NCBI RefSeq assembly: GCF_001570405.1
Contig: NZ_BBYM01000016.1
Coordinates: 1-54,027, forward strand
Length of the DNA: 54,027 bases
From: Microtetraspora niveoalba
GTDB lineage: Bacteria; Actinomycetota; Actinomycetes; Streptosporangiales; Streptosporangiaceae
Reading direction: 5' to 3'
A program made the translations under genes and the position numbers. Position 1 is the first letter of the stretch. Each line of letters starts with the position of its first letter. Positions 24,991-33,257 of this stretch are shown here, in pieces. Below the pieces are notes generated by a model. The model saw only the letters and a program-made list of their open reading frames with translations, searched no databases and was not told where the DNA came from.

Positions 24991-25901
24991 CACTGCTGAC
25001 CGTGGACGACCTGGTCGTCGAGCACCGGACGCCCGGACGCCCCGTCGTGCGGGCCGTCGCCGGCGCCAGCCTGACCGTCGCCGCCGGGGAGGTGGTCGGC
25101 CTCGTCGGCGAGTCGGGGTGCGGCAAGTCGACGCTGGCCCGGACGCTGTGCGGCATCGGCCGCCCGGCCTCCGGGACCGTCTCCTTCCAGGGACGCCCCG
25201 TCGCGCCGCTGGGCCTGCGCCGCAGGGACCGGTCCCTCACCGGCATCCAGATGGTCTTCCAGGACCCGTACGCGTCGCTGAACCCGCGGCGGCGGGTGGG
25301 CGACCAGATCGCGGACGGGCTGCGCGCCGCCGCCGACACCTCGACCACGCCCGCCGACCTGCTGGAGCGGGTCGGGCTGCCGCGCGACTTCGCCACGCGG
25401 TACCCGCACGAGTTCTCCGGCGGCCAGCGCCAGCGGATCGCGATCGCCCGGGCCCTGGCCGCCCGGCCGTCCCTGCTGATCGGCGACGAGCCGATCTCGG
25501 CGCTGGACGCGTCGGCGCAGGCGCAGGTCGCCCGGCTGATGCGGGACCTCGCGGTCGAGTCGGGCGCGGGCCTGCTGTTCATCAGCCACGACCTGTCGGT
25601 GGTCCGGCTCATCGCCGACCGGATCGCGGTGATGTACCTGGGCAAGATCGTGGAGACCGGCCGCACGGACGAGGTCTGGGCCGACCCGCGCCACCCGTAC
25701 ACGCGGGCGCTGCTCGGCGCGATCCCGGCGCCGGACGGGGCCGGGGTGCTCCCGGCCGAGCTGGCCGGGGACGTCCCCGACCCGGCGTCGCCGCCTCCCG
25801 GCTGCCGGTTCCACCCCCGCTGCCCGAAGGCGATGGACGTCTGCCGGGAGCGCGAGCCGGACTTCGGGCCGGTCGCCTGCTGGCTGCACGAGCCCGCCTG
25901 A
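24987..25901 (+). CDS. ABC transporter ATPase (DppF/OppF type)
   Basis: The 304-residue ATPase starts at ATG 24987 in an ATGA overlap. Walker A is GESGCGKST, signature FSGGQRQRI, Walker B LLIGDEPISALD, and the C-terminal oligopeptide motif reads GCRFHPRCPKAMDVC. It completes a five-gene importer operon (SBP, two permeases, two ATPases) joined by overlaps throughout. Confidence 0.92.
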   Translation: MTLLTVDDLVVEHRTPGRPVVRAVAGASLTVAAGEVVGLVGESGCGKSTLARTLCGIGRPASGTVSFQGRPVAPLGLRRRDRSLTGIQMVFQDPYASLNPRRRVGDQIADGLRAAADTSTTPADLLERVGLPRDFATRYPHEFSGGQRQRIAIARALAARPSLLIGDEPISALDASAQAQVARLMRDLAVESGAGLLFISHDLSVVRLIADRIAVMYLGKIVETGRTDEVWADPRHPYTRALLGAIPAPDGAGVLPAELAGDVPDPASPPPGCRFHPRCPKAMDVCREREPDFGPVACWLHEPA

Positions 25902-25903
25902 CC

Positions 25904-25925
25904 GGCGCCCCCGGCCGGCGGGGCC
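25904..25925 (+). terminator. Weak hairpin after the second importer operon
   Basis: GGCGCCCC can pair with GGGGCC around CGGCCGGC with a two-base bulge, starting 2 bases after the last ATPase stop. No T-run follows, so confidence is low. Confidence 0.3.
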
Positions 25926-25928
25926 TGA

Positions 25929-25942
25929 TGGACCAAAGTCCC
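25929..25942. promoter_or_regulatory. DosR/DevR-like box upstream of the nitroreductase
   Basis: TGGACCAAAGTCCC matches 12 of 14 positions of the core of the mycobacterial DosR box (GGGACTWWAGTCCC). It ends 90 bases upstream of ATG 26033, and the gene behind it is an Acg-like protein, a classic DosR target. The box sequence is seen directly; regulation by a DosR/OsdR homologue is inferred. Confidence 0.6.
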
Positions 25943-26032
25943 GGCGGCGCGGGGGCCGTCGGCTCTGTTCCCGGGGGCGGATGCGGCGAAGTCTGGGCCT
26001 TGCGAGATCCGTCTATCCCGAGGAGGCCCCCG

Positions 26033-27040
26033 ATGCTCTCGCCCCTGGCGTCCGATCTCGGCGTTCAGTACCTTCTGGTGGCGGCCGAGCAGGCCCCGTC
26101 CGTTCTCAACACGCAGCCGTGGCGGCTGCGGACCTCCGGGCACGACGTGGCCGAGCTGCTGTGCGATCCGAGCCGCAGGTTGCGGGTCAGCGACCCGCGG
26201 GGCCGGTCGATGCACCTGAGCTGCGGGGCGGCACTGTTCAACCTCAGGCTGGCGATCAGGATCGGCGGCCACCGCCCGGCGGTGTCCCTGCTGCCCGACC
26301 CGGAGGAGCCCGAGCTGCTCGCCTCGATCAGGATGAGCGAGTCCACTCCGGCCAACGCGACGGAACGCTCGCTCTACTCGGCGATCAGGGTGCGGCGGAC
26401 CAACCGCGAGCCGTTCGAGGACCGGCTGATCCCGCCGTCGGTCATGGCCGGGCTGCGCATCGCGGCGAGCCGCGAGGGCGCGAACCTGATCCCCCTGGAC
26501 GGCGAGTCGGCGGGCGAGCTCCTCGAACAGGTCGGGATGGCCGACGACGAGCTCGGGGGCGACCGGGGCTACCTCGCCGAGCAGGCGGCGTGGACGGCGG
26601 GCCGCGCGCTGTTCGACGGCGTCCCGCGCCACGTCCACGGGCCGCGCGCGGACCGCGAGCCGTCGCCGGTGCGTGACTTCGGGCTGGGCCACCGGGAGCG
26701 GAACCGCCGGGTGGCCCGCTTCGAGTCGCGCCCGCAGCTCGCCGTGCTCACCACCCGGGGGGACCGGCCGGTCGACTGGCTGCACGCGGGACAGGCGCTC
26801 CAGCGGGTGCTGCTGATGGCGACCTGCCACGGGATCTCCGCCTCGTTCCTCAACCAGCCGCTCGACCTGCGCGACATGCGCCGCCGTACGGACCCGAGGC
26901 ACGCGCGCGGGCACGCTCAGATGATCATGAGGCTGGGGTACGGCCCGGTGGTGCCGCGCGCTCCGCGCCGCCCGGCGGGCGAGCTGCTGCTGCGGGACCC
27001 CCGCGAGCGGGACCGGCTGATGCCGCTGCTGCGCCTCTAG
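26033..27040 (+). CDS. Acg-family nitroreductase-like protein
   Basis: The 335-residue protein begins at ATG 26033 behind a perfect AGGAGG. Its length and motifs match the Acg/Rv2032 family: AAEQAPSVLNTQPWRLR near the start, IRVRRTNREPF (about 120-130) and ATCHGISASFLNQPLDL late, with two nitroreductase-like halves. M. tuberculosis Acg binds FMN but is thought to sequester rather than use it. A DosR-like box upstream and neighbouring universal stress and Rip3-like genes place it in a hypoxia or dormancy response. Confidence 0.85.
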   Translation: MLSPLASDLGVQYLLVAAEQAPSVLNTQPWRLRTSGHDVAELLCDPSRRLRVSDPRGRSMHLSCGAALFNLRLAIRIGGHRPAVSLLPDPEEPELLASIRMSESTPANATERSLYSAIRVRRTNREPFEDRLIPPSVMAGLRIAASREGANLIPLDGESAGELLEQVGMADDELGGDRGYLAEQAAWTAGRALFDGVPRHVHGPRADREPSPVRDFGLGHRERNRRVARFESRPQLAVLTTRGDRPVDWLHAGQALQRVLLMATCHGISASFLNQPLDLRDMRRRTDPRHARGHAQMIMRLGYGPVVPRAPRRPAGELLLRDPRERDRLMPLLRL

Positions 27041-27050
27041 TCTCCCGGTC

Positions 27051-27875
27051 TCAGCTCTGGGGCACCACGGCGACGGGGCAGAGCGCGTCGTGGAGCACGG
27101 CCTGGGTGACCACGCCGAGCGTGACCCGCGCCGGCTCCCGGTGCCCGCGGTTGCCGATGACGAGCAGCGCGGCGTCCTCGCCCGCGGAGAGCAGCGCCTC
27201 GGCGGCGGGCCGTTCCGCGAAGGAGGTGGAGACCCGCACCTGCGGATACTTCTCGCACCACGGCGCGACGATCCGCTGGAACCGGGCGCCCACCTCGCGG
27301 GGCGGCCCCTCGTCCTCCCCCCACGCGTGGACGGCCAGCACGTCGGCGTGGCGCAGGGCGGCCTCCTCCAGGGCGAAGCCCAGCGCCCTGCCGCTCTGCG
27401 GCGAGTCGTCCACGCCGACGACGACGGGGCCGGAGGCGGCGCCGGGCCCGCTCACGAGGATCACGGGGCAGGGGGCGTGCCCGGCGACCTGGACGGCGGT
27501 GGAACCGACCCGCAGCCGCTCGAAACCGCCGGCGCCGCGCGTGCCGAGGACGATCAGCTCCTCGGCCGCCGCCTCGGTGAGCAGCACCGACGCCGGGGAG
27601 CCGTGCTCCAGCCGGGCCCTGACCGCCAGCCGTGGGGCCAGCGTGGCCGCCAGGGCGACCCCCTTGCCGACCAGGTGCTCGGCGGACAGCCGTACGGTCT
27701 CGACGATGGACGGGTCGCTGGGCGGGACGGCGAACGGCCACTGCCAGGCGTGGGCGACCACCAGGGGCGCGTACCGGAGCTGGGCCTCGCGCACGGCGAG
27801 CCGCAGGGCGGTCTCGCTGAAGGCCGACCCGTCGTATCCGGCCACCACGGGCCGCTGGGAGTCGTCGGCTCGCAT
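27051..27875 (-). CDS. Universal stress protein, two tandem UspA domains
   Basis: The 274-residue protein carries two UspA domains, as in Rv2623. The first (about 8-140) starts VVAGYDGSAFSE and has an ATP-loop motif, GTRGAGGFERLRVGST. The second (about 145-272) starts VVVGVDDSPQSG, but its loop, GNRGHREPARVTLG, departs from the G-x2-G-x9-G-S/T pattern, so it may not bind ATP. It converges on the nitroreductase gene (10 bp apart) and lies downstream of the protease gene on the same strand. Confidence 0.9.
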   Translation of the reverse strand: MRADDSQRPVVAGYDGSAFSETALRLAVREAQLRYAPLVVAHAWQWPFAVPPSDPSIVETVRLSAEHLVGKGVALAATLAPRLAVRARLEHGSPASVLLTEAAAEELIVLGTRGAGGFERLRVGSTAVQVAGHAPCPVILVSGPGAASGPVVVGVDDSPQSGRALGFALEEAALRHADVLAVHAWGEDEGPPREVGARFQRIVAPWCEKYPQVRVSTSFAERPAAEALLSAGEDAALLVIGNRGHREPARVTLGVVTQAVLHDALCPVAVVPQS

Positions 27876-27948
27876 CGCGATCTCCTCTCATCCCGCCCGG
27901 ATCCTGCCCGCTTCGCGGCGCTGGATCCGTAAACGCCCGATTCGCACT

Positions 27949-28023
27949 GCCGGGTTCATGCCCGCTCCGTGCCGCCGGGTTCATGCCGCGTTCGCCGCGC
28001 CGGGTTCATCCGGCCCGTTCCTC
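27949..28023 (-). repeat. 25-bp tandem repeat spanning the rip3-like stop codon
   Basis: GCCGGGTTCAT starts at 27949, 27974 and 27999, exactly 25 bp apart, and the rest of each unit is diverged. On the minus strand each unit carries ATGAACCCGGC. In the unit at 27999 the TGA is the real stop of the protease gene (28006-28008). The other two TGAs fall in the remaining two frames. Confidence 0.75.
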
Positions 28024-29136
28024 GCGGCCGCGCAGGAGCGCCAGCCGGACCATCCGGGCCACGTCCTGGGCGGTGACCATGCCGGCGACCCGTCCCTCCT
28101 CGGTGACGACGGCGGCCAGGCCGCCCGAGGCCGGGCGTTCGAGGAGCGCGGCCGCGTCGTCGTCGGGGCCGAGCACCCGGCCGGGCGGAAGCGGCCGGGC
28201 GAGGTCGCCCAGACGGGTGGAGCCGCGCCGGGCGGGCGGGACGGCGGCCAGGGTCTCCAGGGTGACGGACCCGATCGGGTCGCCCCCGAACGCGACCACG
28301 GGGAACACCGTCTGCCGGGACCGGGACGCGACGCCGGAGACGAACTCCTCGACGTCGAGCCAGGCGGGGGCGACGTCGGGCAGCGGGGTCATCACGTCCC
28401 TGACCCGCACCCCTTCGAGCCCCTCGCGGGCGGAGCGCGCGGCCATCTCGCCGCCGGCCGCGCCGGCCAGGAACCAGCCGATGATCATGAGCCAGAGGCC
28501 GCCCGACCACGAGGTGAAAACGACCTCGGCCACGCCGAGGGCGATCAGCAGGAGCCCGAGCCCCTGCCCGGCCCGCGTGGCCGCGCGGTCGGCCCTGACC
28601 CGGTCACCGGTGCGCCACCACACCAGCGAGTGCAGCACCCTGCCGCCGTCGAGCGGCGCGCCGGGGAGCATGTTGAAGATCCCGAGCAGGAGGTTCATCA
28701 GGGCCAGCCACATGAGGGCGGACAACACCAGGCGCGGCCCCGGCGCGAACGCGGCCGCGAGGAAGGCGAACCCCGCCACGACCAGGCTGGTCAGCGGGCC
28801 GACGACGGAGATCTCCAGCTCGCCGCGCGGCGTGCGCGCCTCGCCCTCCATCTCGGTGACGCCGCCGAGCAGCCACAACGTGATCGACCGTACGGGGACG
28901 GCCCGCCATCGGGCGACCAGCGCGTGCGCCAGCTCGTGGGCCAGCAACGAGCCGAGGAACAGCACCGCGGTCGCCACGGCGAGCGTCCAGTACAGCCGGG
29001 GCGACTGGCCGGGAACCGCCCCGGGAAGCACCGCGCCGCCGAGACTGGCCGCGATGAGTGCGGCGATCACCAGCACCGACCAATGGACGCCCACCGGGAT
29101 GCCGGCGACCCGCCCCAGCCGCAGACTCTGCTTCAT
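28006..29136 (-). CDS. Site-2 (M50) metalloprotease with CBS pair, Rip3-like
   Basis: The 376-residue integral membrane protein has zinc motif HELAH at 67-71 and the second site NMLPGAPLDGG (near 155-165), matching SpoIVFB/M50B proteases. A CBS-domain pair fills the C-terminal part (about 245-370; MTPLPDVAPAWLDVEEFV and VVTEEGRVAGMVTAQDVAR). Rv2625c (Rip3) of the DosR regulon has this architecture. It probably cleaves a membrane-bound regulator, with the CBS domains sensing nucleotides. It may share a transcript with the stress protein 130 bp downstream. Confidence 0.9.
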   Translation of the reverse strand: MKQSLRLGRVAGIPVGVHWSVLVIAALIAASLGGAVLPGAVPGQSPRLYWTLAVATAVLFLGSLLAHELAHALVARWRAVPVRSITLWLLGGVTEMEGEARTPRGELEISVVGPLTSLVVAGFAFLAAAFAPGPRLVLSALMWLALMNLLLGIFNMLPGAPLDGGRVLHSLVWWRTGDRVRADRAATRAGQGLGLLLIALGVAEVVFTSWSGGLWLMIIGWFLAGAAGGEMAARSAREGLEGVRVRDVMTPLPDVAPAWLDVEEFVSGVASRSRQTVFPVVAFGGDPIGSVTLETLAAVPPARRGSTRLGDLARPLPPGRVLGPDDDAAALLERPASGGLAAVVTEEGRVAGMVTAQDVARMVRLALLRGREERAG

Positions 29137-29172
29137 AGTTCCACCATCCGCCCCAACGGCCGGTCCCGGCGA

Positions 29173-29202
29173 GGAGGTCCCGTCCCTTCCGGGAGGACCT
29201 CC
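29173..29202 (-). terminator. Hairpin terminator after the aminotransferase gene
   Basis: GGAGGTCC (29173-29180) and GGACCTCC (29195-29202) pair perfectly, and TCCC/GGGA pairs again inside after a two-base bulge. On the minus strand the loop is GGAA. It lies 31 bases beyond the aminotransferase stop and before the protease start. Confidence 0.55.
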
Positions 29203-29232
29203 GACTGCCCGTGACGGGGCGGATGTAACCGA

Positions 29233-30525
29233 TCAGCGGGCGGACGCGGCCTCGATCAGCCGGGCGGTGGCGACCAGGCGCACGCAGACCGCGAGCCCCT
29301 CGATGGCGAGTTCGAGCTCCTCCAGGTCCGGGTAGGTCGGCGCGATGCGGATCGTCCGGTCCCGCGGATCGTTCCCGTACGGGTGGGTGGCGCCGGCGGG
29401 GGTGAGCGCGATGCCGGCCTCGGCCGCCCGGCGCACGACCTCCCGGGCGCACCCCTCGGGCACGTCGAGGCTGATGAAGTAGCCCCCGGCGGGGCTGGAC
29501 CAGGTGGCGAACCCGGTGCCGCCCAGCTCCTTGTCGAGGATGCGGCTCACCGCGTCGAACTTGGGGCGGATCAGGTCGCGCTGGCGGCGCATGTGGGCGG
29601 CGAGGCCCTCGGCGTCCTTGAGGAACCGCACGTGCCTGAGCTGGTTGACCTTGTCGGGGCCGATGGTCTGCTTGCCGGTGTTGCCGAGCAGCCACGCGAC
29701 GTTGGCGGGCGAGGAGCCGAAGAAGGCCACGCCCGCCCCGGCCCAGGTGATCTTGGAGGTGGAGCCGTAGACGAAGACGCGGTCCGGGTTGCCGTGCTCG
29801 GCGCACAGCGCCAGGATGTCGGCGATCTCCACGGGGGTGTCCGTGAGGTGGTGGACCGCGTACGCGTTGTCCCAGAAGATCCGGAAGTCGGGAGCGGCGG
29901 TCGGCATGGCCGCCAGGCGCCGCACGGTCTCGTCGCCGTAGCAGGCCCCGTCCGGGTTGCTGTACTTGGGCACGCACCACATGCCCTTGACCTGGGCGTC
30001 CTCGCGCACCAGGCGCTCGACGACGTCCATGTCGGGCCCCTCGGGGGTCATCGGCACGGGGATCAGCTCGATGCCGAAGCGCTCGCACAGGGCGAAGTGC
30101 CGGTCGTATCCGGGCACCGGGCACAGGAAGGCGACGCGCGGCTCGTCCACCCAGCGGCGCTCGGCGCCGGGCAGCCGGCTGAGCAGGGCGTGGACGACGG
30201 TGTCGTGCATCATGGCGAGGCTGGAGTTGCCGCCGGCCACGAGCTGGGCGGCCGGGACCTGCAGGGCGGCGCTGAAGATCTCCCGCAGCTCCGGGAGGCC
30301 CTGCAACCCGCCGTAGTTGCGGCAGTCGACCCCGTCGGCGGCCGTGTGGTCGCCTTCGCCGGGCAGGGCGAGCATGCCCTCGGACAGGTCGAGCTGCCGG
30401 GGCGAGGGCTTGCCCCTGGTCAGGTCGAGGGACAGGCCGCGCGCCACGAGGGCGGCGTGGTCGCGGACGGCGCGCTCGTGCTCGGCGACGATCTCGCCGA
30501 GGTCGCCGAGCTGGGGTGAGGTCAC
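29233..30525 (-). CDS. Class I aspartate aminotransferase (MocR-like/AspT subgroup)
   Basis: The 430-residue PLP enzyme resembles the Aminotran_MocR (PF12897) group, which includes Corynebacterium glutamicum AspT. Landmarks are LDLTRGKPSPRQLDLSEG near residue 35, CRNYGGLQGLPELREIF, the cofactor-Asp region FRIFWDNAYAVHHL, and GSTSKITWAGAGVAFF carrying the Schiff-base Lys. It should interconvert aspartate/2-oxoglutarate and oxaloacetate/glutamate. It looks like housekeeping metabolism and shows no evident link to its neighbours. Confidence 0.85.
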   Translation of the reverse strand: MTSPQLGDLGEIVAEHERAVRDHAALVARGLSLDLTRGKPSPRQLDLSEGMLALPGEGDHTAADGVDCRNYGGLQGLPELREIFSAALQVPAAQLVAGGNSSLAMMHDTVVHALLSRLPGAERRWVDEPRVAFLCPVPGYDRHFALCERFGIELIPVPMTPEGPDMDVVERLVREDAQVKGMWCVPKYSNPDGACYGDETVRRLAAMPTAAPDFRIFWDNAYAVHHLTDTPVEIADILALCAEHGNPDRVFVYGSTSKITWAGAGVAFFGSSPANVAWLLGNTGKQTIGPDKVNQLRHVRFLKDAEGLAAHMRRQRDLIRPKFDAVSRILDKELGGTGFATWSSPAGGYFISLDVPEGCAREVVRRAAEAGIALTPAGATHPYGNDPRDRTIRIAPTYPDLEELELAIEGLAVCVRLVATARLIEAASAR

Positions 30526-30679
30526 GGGTCTTGCCTTCCTTCTGGATCGACGCGATCGACGCGATCGGCGGGGTCGCCATGACTCACCGAGTCACCGGAG
30601 AACGGCGGGAGGCGGCGGGAGCCCGAGGAATCGCGGCGCTTCCGAGGATAGAAGGCGACCGCCTCCGTCCCCCGGCGCG

Positions 30680-30936
30680 CCCCCTACGGCATTCGCGGCG
30701 AGCGGCGAGGAGCTCGCCCGGGCACACGCGCGGGCCCTGTCCAGGGGCGTGCGTACGGCGATCTACACCGAGGAGATGTTCAAGACCGGCAACGACGACG
30801 ACAACCGGGCGGCGGTGCGGGAGGCCGCCGAGCTGCGGTGCGGGAGGCCGCCGAGCTGCGGCTGGTGGGCCTCGCCGTCCACGGCGGCGGGAACGACGTG
30901 GACAAGGTCCTCAAGGGTCTGCCGCTGCACCCCTGA
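30680..30936 (+). pseudogene. DUF2000-family gene broken by a 23-bp tandem duplication
   Basis: The first frame encodes TAFAASGEELARAHARALSR, then GVRTAIYTEEMFKTGNDDDN and RAAVREAAEL. The 23-bp unit GGTGCGGGAGGCCGCCGAGC+TGC is present twice (30814-30836 and 30837-30859). After the second copy the sense continues in another frame as LVGLAVHGGGNDVDKVLKGL to a stop at 30936. Removing one copy restores a DUF2000-like C-terminus. The N-terminal third of the family is also missing, so the gene is 5'-truncated as well. Confidence 0.75.
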
Positions 30937-30961
30937 CCGGCGCCGTCGTGAGCGCCCGGGG

Positions 30962-31153
30962 TCAGGTGACGTCCAGCCACATCAGCAGGACCAGGCCGAG
31001 CAGGTGGCCGAGGACGACGAACACGATCAGGAAGATGAAGATGAACTTGGCCGGACCGTGCTCGAAGTGCTTGCCCTTGCCGACCAGGGCAGGACGCTTC
31101 GCCTGGCGCTCGGCGATCCGCTCTTCGATGCTCTTCCGCCGCAAAGGGGCCAC
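30962..31153 (-). CDS. Small single-pass membrane protein
   Basis: The 63-residue product starts at GTG 31153, with GGAGG seven bases upstream; a start 13 codons earlier lacks such a site. The N-terminal half is very basic (PLRRKSIEERIAERQAKRPA), followed by KGKHFEHGPAKF and one helix, IFIFLIVFVVLGHLLGLVLL. No domain is recognised. It is divergent from the OhrR-like regulator and could be under its control. Confidence 0.65.
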   Translation of the reverse strand: MAPLRRKSIEERIAERQAKRPALVGKGKHFEHGPAKFIFIFLIVFVVLGHLLGLVLLMWLDVT

Positions 31154-31233
31154 GACCCTACCTCCGGTCAGGTGAGCCGCCCGGGCGCGCATCGGGTCGC
31201 GCGTGCCCGGGTGGACGGCTCACGGGCTCAGCA

Positions 31234-31262
31234 TTAGTTGGTGCACAAACCATTTGTATACT
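31234..31262 (+). promoter_or_regulatory. Promoter with palindrome before the MarR/OhrR gene
   Basis: A -10 box TATACT (31257-31262) is preceded by TTAGTT (31234-31239) at 17 bp. The palindrome ACAAA-CCA-TTTGT (31245-31257) fills the spacer and touches the -10, the expected place for an autorepressor site. The region is strikingly AT-rich for this genome. Autoregulation is inferred. Confidence 0.55.
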
Positions 31263-31294
31263 AACTTTTATAGCACGCCCATACGGAGGTGCAT

Positions 31295-31762
31295 GTGAGT
31301 GACTTGGCCGACATTCCGGACCCGTTGTCCCTGGAGCGACAGGTGTGCTTCGCGCTGTCCGTCGCATCCAGGAACGTCATCGCGGTCTACCGTCCGCTGC
31401 TGGAGCCCATGGGTCTGACCCACCCGCAGTACCTCGTCATGCTGGCGCTCTGGGAGCACGCGCCCCTGGCCGTGAAGGACCTCAGCCGGATGCTCCAGCT
31501 CGACCCGGGCACCCTCTCCCCACTCCTCAAGCGCCTCGAGGCGGCGGGGCTGGTCCGGCGCGAGCGCGACCCCGACGACGAGCGCGCCCTCGCCGTCGTG
31601 CTCACCCCGGAGGGCCGCGACCTGCGGACCGACGCGGAGAAGATCCCCCCGGCGATCGTGGCCCGGCTCGGCATGGGCCTGGACGAGCTCCAGCACCTGC
31701 ACGAGTCGCTCATGCGCGTGATCGCCGCCGCCAACGCCGCCAACGGGCACGCCACCGCGTGA
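31295..31762 (+). CDS. MarR-family regulator, OhrR-like with sensing cysteine
   Basis: The 155-residue protein starts at GTG 31295, five bases after GGAGG. LERQVCFALSVASR places a single Cys (C18) where OhrR proteins carry their peroxide-sensing Cys. Later come HPQYLVMLALWE, the recognition helix region DPGTLSPLLKRLEAAGLV and the wing RRERDPDDERALAV. OhrR represses ohr under organic hydroperoxide control. No ohr gene is present here, so the target may be the divergent small membrane protein or distant genes. Confidence 0.82.
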   Translation: MSDLADIPDPLSLERQVCFALSVASRNVIAVYRPLLEPMGLTHPQYLVMLALWEHAPLAVKDLSRMLQLDPGTLSPLLKRLEAAGLVRRERDPDDERALAVVLTPEGRDLRTDAEKIPPAIVARLGMGLDELQHLHESLMRVIAAANAANGHATA

Positions 31763-31879
31763 CCCCGCGCGGACGTTCCCGCCGTTCCCGCGCCCCGGCT
31801 CGGCCCCTCTCCCCCGGGCTCGCGCGAGCGGCCACCGCCGCGGGGAGGGCGTGGGCCCGCACGGCCGCGATCGGCGGTC

Positions 31880-32476
31880 TCACGGTGTCCGGTACGCCGC
31901 CAGCGCGGTTTCCACACCCGGCGTCACCAGGGCGCGGAACGCCGCGTCCATCTCGGCCGGCGTGGCGGTGAGCTCGCCGTCGGCCCACGTGCGCATCAGC
32001 GCCATGAACGCCCCCACGACGCCGGTCACCGTCAGGTCGAGCCAGGCCGGCGGCGCGCATCCCGGAGGAAGCGCTGCCAGCAACTCGTCACGGACGACCC
32101 CGGCCATGATCTGTTCTCCGCGCGCCGTCACGGCGGCGCACCCACGCCGCCCCAGCAGCGCTCGCGCCAGGCGGGGCCGCTCCTGGAGATGCTCGAACAT
32201 CGGCAGGCTGAACGCGAACAACGTGTCCGGCCTGGACGCGGGCACGAGGCGAAGCAGGCCGGAGAGCTCGTCCAGGTTGCCGAACAGCACATCCTGTTTG
32301 TCGGTGAAGTGCGCGTAGAAGGTCGAGCGGCCGACGTCGGCGCGGTTGATCACGTCCGTGGCGGTCGTCGCCTCGTAGCCCTTCTCCAGGATCAGCTCCA
32401 CCATCGCCCGCTGGACGGCCCTCCGCGTGCGCCGCACCCGCCGGTCGGAGCTCTCGCGCCGCGGGTTTCCGAACAC
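31880..32476 (-). CDS. TetR-family transcriptional regulator
   Basis: The protein has about 198 residues from GTG 32476, chosen because GAGG lies eight bases upstream; GTG 32485 or 32503 are alternatives. The TetR helix-turn-helix sits near residues 14-62 (TRRAVQRAMVELILEKGYEA and DVGRSTFYAHFTDKQ). The C-terminal ligand domain ends in FMALMRTWADGELTATPAEM. It is divergent from the methyltransferase gene and probably controls it. TTGTC/GACAT arms near 32552-32566 are a possible site. Confidence 0.85.
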   Translation of the reverse strand: MFGNPRRESSDRRVRRTRRAVQRAMVELILEKGYEATTATDVINRADVGRSTFYAHFTDKQDVLFGNLDELSGLLRLVPASRPDTLFAFSLPMFEHLQERPRLARALLGRRGCAAVTARGEQIMAGVVRDELLAALPPGCAPPAWLDLTVTGVVGAFMALMRTWADGELTATPAEMDAAFRALVTPGVETALAAYRTP

Positions 32477-32594
32477 CTTCCCCACCTCTGTTCCGTACGG
32501 CACAGCCTGGCGGATCTGCTTGTTGACCGCCCTACGCCGGCGAATCGAGCATTTGTCGCTGAAGACATTGTTCGTACCGGAAGGGAGAAGCGCC

Positions 32595-33257
32595 ATGGGC
32601 GCCGGAAAGCTCTCGCACCTCCACTCGAAACACGGCGACGGGGGCGGCACCATCGACCACCCGCGCGGCTACGAGGTCCTGGCCGAGATCGGCTTCGCCG
32701 GGCGCCGCCGCAGCGTCTTCCGCCGGCTGGCCGCGTTGTCCGGCGCGGGGCCGGGCCATCGGATTCTGGACGTCGGCTGCGGCACCGGCTACCTGACCCG
32801 CCTGCTGGCTCCTCTCGTGGGCCCCGACGGGCGGGTGACCGGCGTCGATCCGTCACGCCCGATGCTCGACCACGCCCGTCGACGCTCACCCGGCAACTGC
32901 TCCTACCAGGTGGGCGAGGGGCAGGCACTGCCCTTCCCCGACGCCTCGTTCGACATCGCGGTCTCCAGCTTCGCCGTTCATCACATGCCCGGCTCGGGCC
33001 GCCCCGCCGCCATGGCGGAGATGTTCCGCGTCCTGCGGCCGGGTGGACGGCTGCTGATCGCCGAGTTCCGCCCGCCGGGCAACCCTCTCGCCGCCCGTCT
33101 CGTCGGCCTGCTGGCCGGGGCGGCCATGCGGCCCGCCATGCCGGATCTGCTCGCCGATCTGGTCCCTGACGCCGGTTTCCGCGTCGAGGACACCGGCACC
33201 GTGGGGCCGGTGCTGTACTACGTCAGCGCCGTTCGCCCCCTCGAACCCCGCTCGTGA
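32595..33257 (+). CDS. Class I SAM-dependent methyltransferase
   Basis: The 220-residue protein starts at ATG 32595 behind GGGAGAAG. It has the SAM loop ILDVGCGTGYLTRLL (about 57-71), the acidic GVDPSRPML, an ALPFPDASFD motif and VLRPGGRLLIAEF, which place it in the UbiE/Methyltransf_11 group. Its substrate is unknown. Divergent pairing with a TetR regulator suggests induction by a small molecule. Confidence 0.85.
   Translation: MGAGKLSHLHSKHGDGGGTIDHPRGYEVLAEIGFAGRRRSVFRRLAALSGAGPGHRILDVGCGTGYLTRLLAPLVGPDGRVTGVDPSRPMLDHARRRSPGNCSYQVGEGQALPFPDASFDIAVSSFAVHHMPGSGRPAAMAEMFRVLRPGGRLLIAEFRPPGNPLAARLVGLLAGAAMRPAMPDLLADLVPDAGFRVEDTGTVGPVLYYVSAVRPLEPRS

Noticed and set aside
29137-29232. Second DosR box before the protease gene
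   Set aside because: GGGAC half-sites occur, but no properly spaced GGGAC-GTCCC pair was found; the strong inverted repeat there is better read as a terminator.
30541-30570. Repeated GATCGACGC units upstream of the aminotransferase start
   Set aside because: Only two full 9-bp units plus a partial one; too short to call functional.
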